This document shows positions 6,038 through 8,146 of a stretch of 8,146 nucleotides of DNA, one piece after another. Position numbers and translations under genes: made by a program. Positions within the stretch are counted from its first letter, which is position 1, and the number at the start of each line of letters is the position of its first letter. Source of the DNA: Spirosoma sp. (GTDB lineage Bacteria; Bacteroidota; Bacteroidia; Cytophagales; Spirosomataceae); assembly GCA_028288385.1 (NCBI GenBank), contig JAQBNX010000160.1, forward strand, positions 1-8,146. The letters run 5' to 3'. The notes beneath the pieces were generated by a model. The model saw only the letters and a program-made list of their open reading frames with translations, had not been told where the DNA came from and did not search any database.

Positions 6038-7282
6038 ATGCTCACCAACTACCTCAAAATAGCCTGGAAGGTGTTGCTACGGCACCCGTTCTATACATTC
6101 ATTACACTCTTTGGTATCAGCTTCACATTAACCGTGCTGATGGTGCTCACCGCCTTCATTGACCACCTGGTGGGGAGCCATTATCCGGAAACTAACCGGT
6201 ATCGGTCGCTGTACATCGAGCGGATAAGGCTAGAGGATTCGGCCCGGAGTTCTATGATGTCTACCTCCATGAGTTACCGGTTCCTGGCCGATATAACCAA
6301 AACACTTAAAACGCCGGAACGAGTAAGCATTTTTTCAACACCCCACGGCTCAAATGCCTATGCTGGCTCACGGAAGATTAAACTCGATACGAAGTTTACC
6401 GATGCCAATTTCTGGCGCGTGATGGAATTTGACTTTCTGGAAGGTAAGCCGTACAACGAACAGAATATCGCCAACGGCGAGTTTGTGGCCGTGATCACCG
6501 ACCGCGTCAAAGAAGCGTATTTCGACAATCCGGACGAACCGGCGGTGGGCAAATCCATAGAACTGGAAAACGTTACGTACCGGGTTATTGGGGTGGTACG
6601 AGGGGTTCCGCTTACGCGTCTTTTCACCGCTGCCGACGTGTATTTCCCGTACACGGTCCCGAAAAGCAATTACCAGAATACAGGAAATACGGGTAACTAT
6701 CAGGCCATTCTGCTGAGTAAGGATAAAAAAGAAATGGAGGAGGTTCGCCATGAATTCCAGGGGCGAATCAGCCAGCTTCCGTTACCGGGCGTTGAGGGTT
6801 GGTTTAAGTATGCCGTGCTAACCGTCCCCAGCGAACCCTACGTGGAAAACTTCCTGGGGATATTGTTCTCCCGCAAGGACACAGTAGCCATATTCATTGG
6901 TGTCGTCACTTTTGTGATGCTCATGCTGATGGGCCTGCCGACTCTCAACTTAATTAACCTGAACGTGAGCCGAATTATGGAGCGATCGTCTGAAATTGGG
7001 ATACGTAAGGCATTTGGAGCGCCGGTTCGTGCGCTGCTCTGGCAGTTCATCGTCGAAAACATATTTATCACGTTCATTGGCGGGGCAGTAGCGCTGGCGT
7101 TTACATTGACCATTATTTATCTGGTCAATACCAGCGGTTGGATTGCCCACGCCGATCTGGCCATCAACTTCAGCGTATTTGCCGTCAGTGTACTGCTCTG
7201 TCTCTTGTTCGGGCTTTTATCGGGTGTTTTGCCTGCCCTTCGTATGTCGAAACTGAGTATAATCGAAGCCTTGAAATCATGA
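6038..7282 (+). CDS. ABC transporter permease, FtsX/MacB type (first subunit)
   Basis: This 414-aa protein has the four-helix topology of the MacB/FtsX family: TM1 about 18-42, a periplasmic MacB-type domain about 43-280, then TM2 about 282-304, TM3 about 337-363 and TM4 about 376-398. Between TM2 and TM3 lies SSEIGIRKAFGAPVRALLWQF (317-337), the conserved cytoplasmic loop that couples to the ATPase. The end, LPALRMSKLSIIEALKS, is the usual family tail (R/S-x-x-P-x-E-A-L). The periplasmic part contains the family's EFVAVITDRVKEAYF (148-162) and VGKSIELENVTYRVIGVVR (170-188) segments. No ATPase domain is fused, unlike E. coli MacB. It starts 3 nt after the ATPase stop and its own stop overlaps the next permease by 4 nt (ATGA at 7279-7282). 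It most likely forms a heterodimer with that second permease. Confidence 0.93.
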   Translation: MLTNYLKIAWKVLLRHPFYTFITLFGISFTLTVLMVLTAFIDHLVGSHYPETNRYRSLYIERIRLEDSARSSMMSTSMSYRFLADITKTLKTPERVSIFSTPHGSNAYAGSRKIKLDTKFTDANFWRVMEFDFLEGKPYNEQNIANGEFVAVITDRVKEAYFDNPDEPAVGKSIELENVTYRVIGVVRGVPLTRLFTAADVYFPYTVPKSNYQNTGNTGNYQAILLSKDKKEMEEVRHEFQGRISQLPLPGVEGWFKYAVLTVPSEPYVENFLGILFSRKDTVAIFIGVVTFVMLMLMGLPTLNLINLNVSRIMERSSEIGIRKAFGAPVRALLWQFIVENIFITFIGGAVALAFTLTIIYLVNTSGWIAHADLAINFSVFAVSVLLCLLFGLLSGVLPALRMSKLSIIEALKS

Positions 7283-8146
7283 TACGTCATCTGCTGTTTC
7301 TCATCTGGAACAAGAAAAAAGCCCACACCCTGCTGATTACTGAGATTTGGGCGTCCTTTCTGGTATTGTTCGGTATCAGTTCACTGATTATTTACAACGT
7401 CAGCCAATACGTTGAACCCATTGGGTTTGCTTACGATAACGTCTGGACCATGAGCCTGAATAATAATCAGGACACAGTGGCCGTGGCCAAGAAAGTGCAG
7501 GCTATCCAGCAGCGACTCAAAGGATATCCAGCTGTTGAGTCGGTTGCCCGAATGGGCGATAATACCCCATTTTCAAATTACCACAACTCGATGGGAATAG
7601 CCTATGGCAACGTCAAAACACAGGTTGCCTCGTATAATACCGATGAAAACTTTGCTAACACGTTGGATATTCCCTTGTCCGCTGGTAGGTGGTATCGGGC
7701 AGCCGACAGTGTGGCAAAGTACCGCCCCGTAATTATTAATCAGAAAGCCGTCGAAGCTATGTTTGGTGCCGATAACCCGGTTGGCAAAGTCATCAGCGAT
7801 CACGATGGTAAAACGCCACGATGGCGCGTAACGGGGGTAATCAACACCTTTAAAGCCAGAGGAGAATTTATGAAGAATGAGCCCGCTATGTTCGAGTTGC
7901 TGAATGACAATGATGGGTCAAATAAAACAATGATTATTCGCGTAAAAACGGGTACGGATGCCGTTTTTGAGTCAAAACTGGTTAAGGATATCACCTCTAT
8001 GACACCCGGCTGGAGCGTCGATGTAAACTACCTGACCGATGCACGGGAATCTCAGCACAATACGACGCTCGTGCCAATCATTATATTTCTAATTGTCAGT
8101 GGTTTTCTGCTTATCAACGTAGCGCTTGGTCTGTTCGGCGTGTTGA
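7279..8146 (+). CDS. ABC transporter permease, FtsX/MacB type (second subunit, partial)
   Basis: The ATG at 7279 opens a frame of 289 codons with no stop before the right edge, so the C-terminus is missing. It starts MIRHLLFLIWNKKKAHTLLI, followed by TM1 at about 17-40 (ending LVLFGISSLIIYNV). A periplasmic MacB-like domain (about 41-265) carries RPVIINQKAVEAMFG (about 149-163), NPVGKVISD (about 166-174) and WRVTGVINTFKARGE (about 182-196), the same family signature seen in the first permease. TM2 begins near TTLVPIIIFLIVSGFLL at about 264 and runs to the edge. The coupling loop and TM3-TM4 are beyond the window. It differs clearly in sequence from the first permease, so the pair is not a recent tandem duplication. 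The 4-nt overlap with the upstream gene suggests coupled translation and equal subunit supply. Confidence 0.9.
   Translation, partial: MIRHLLFLIWNKKKAHTLLITEIWASFLVLFGISSLIIYNVSQYVEPIGFAYDNVWTMSLNNNQDTVAVAKKVQAIQQRLKGYPAVESVARMGDNTPFSNYHNSMGIAYGNVKTQVASYNTDENFANTLDIPLSAGRWYRAADSVAKYRPVIINQKAVEAMFGADNPVGKVISDHDGKTPRWRVTGVINTFKARGEFMKNEPAMFELLNDNDGSNKTMIIRVKTGTDAVFESKLVKDITSMTPGWSVDVNYLTDARESQHNTTLVPIIIFLIVSGFLLINVALGLFGVL

Noticed and set aside
6038..8146. The two permease frames as one gene broken by a frameshift
   Set aside because: Each begins with its own N-terminal membrane segment and periplasmic domain, and the first ends with a complete family tail (LSIIEALKS). They are two genes with a normal ATGA overlap.

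Overview
The window looks like chromosomal DNA of a Bacteroidetes, most likely a Spirosoma-like member of the Cytophagales. The reasons are moderate GC, start codons without a clear Shine-Dalgarno sequence, a Bacteroidetes-style TolC protein, and an ABC efflux operon whose two permeases are separate genes. The genus is an inference from protein style, not a database result.

Layout. Positions 1-772 (minus strand) hold the N-terminal 257 codons of a radical SAM protein that runs off the left edge. A 120-bp gap with two dyads (773-892) separates it from a complete minus-strand gene at 893-2209 for a glycoside hydrolase related to family GH1. A 320-bp divergent intergenic region (2210-2529) follows. 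From 2530 to the right edge runs a tight plus-strand operon: a HlyD/MacA-type periplasmic adaptor (2530-3789), a TolC-family outer membrane protein (3786-5348), a MacB/LolD-type ATPase (5345-6034), a FtsX/MacB-type permease (6038-7282), and a second permease (7279 onward) cut by the window end. Three of the four junctions are 4-nt ATGA overlaps and the fourth is a 3-nt gap.

How it works together. The operon encodes every part of a tripartite ABC pump: ATPase, two inner-membrane permease subunits, periplasmic adaptor and outer-membrane channel. MacAB-TolC is the best known relative. The substrate cannot be read from the sequence.

The most interesting element is regulatory. Just upstream of the adaptor gene is a close match to a sigma-54 (RpoN) -24/-12 promoter (2486-2501), with the required GG-N10-GC spacing. 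About 100 bp further upstream are a perfect 16-bp palindrome (2398-2413) and a degenerate second copy (2417-2432), placed where an NtrC-type enhancer-binding protein would bind. I therefore predict that the pump is switched on by a dedicated sigma-54 activator not encoded in this window. I see no RNA genes, mobile elements, CRISPR arrays or intrinsic terminators with a clear U-tract.
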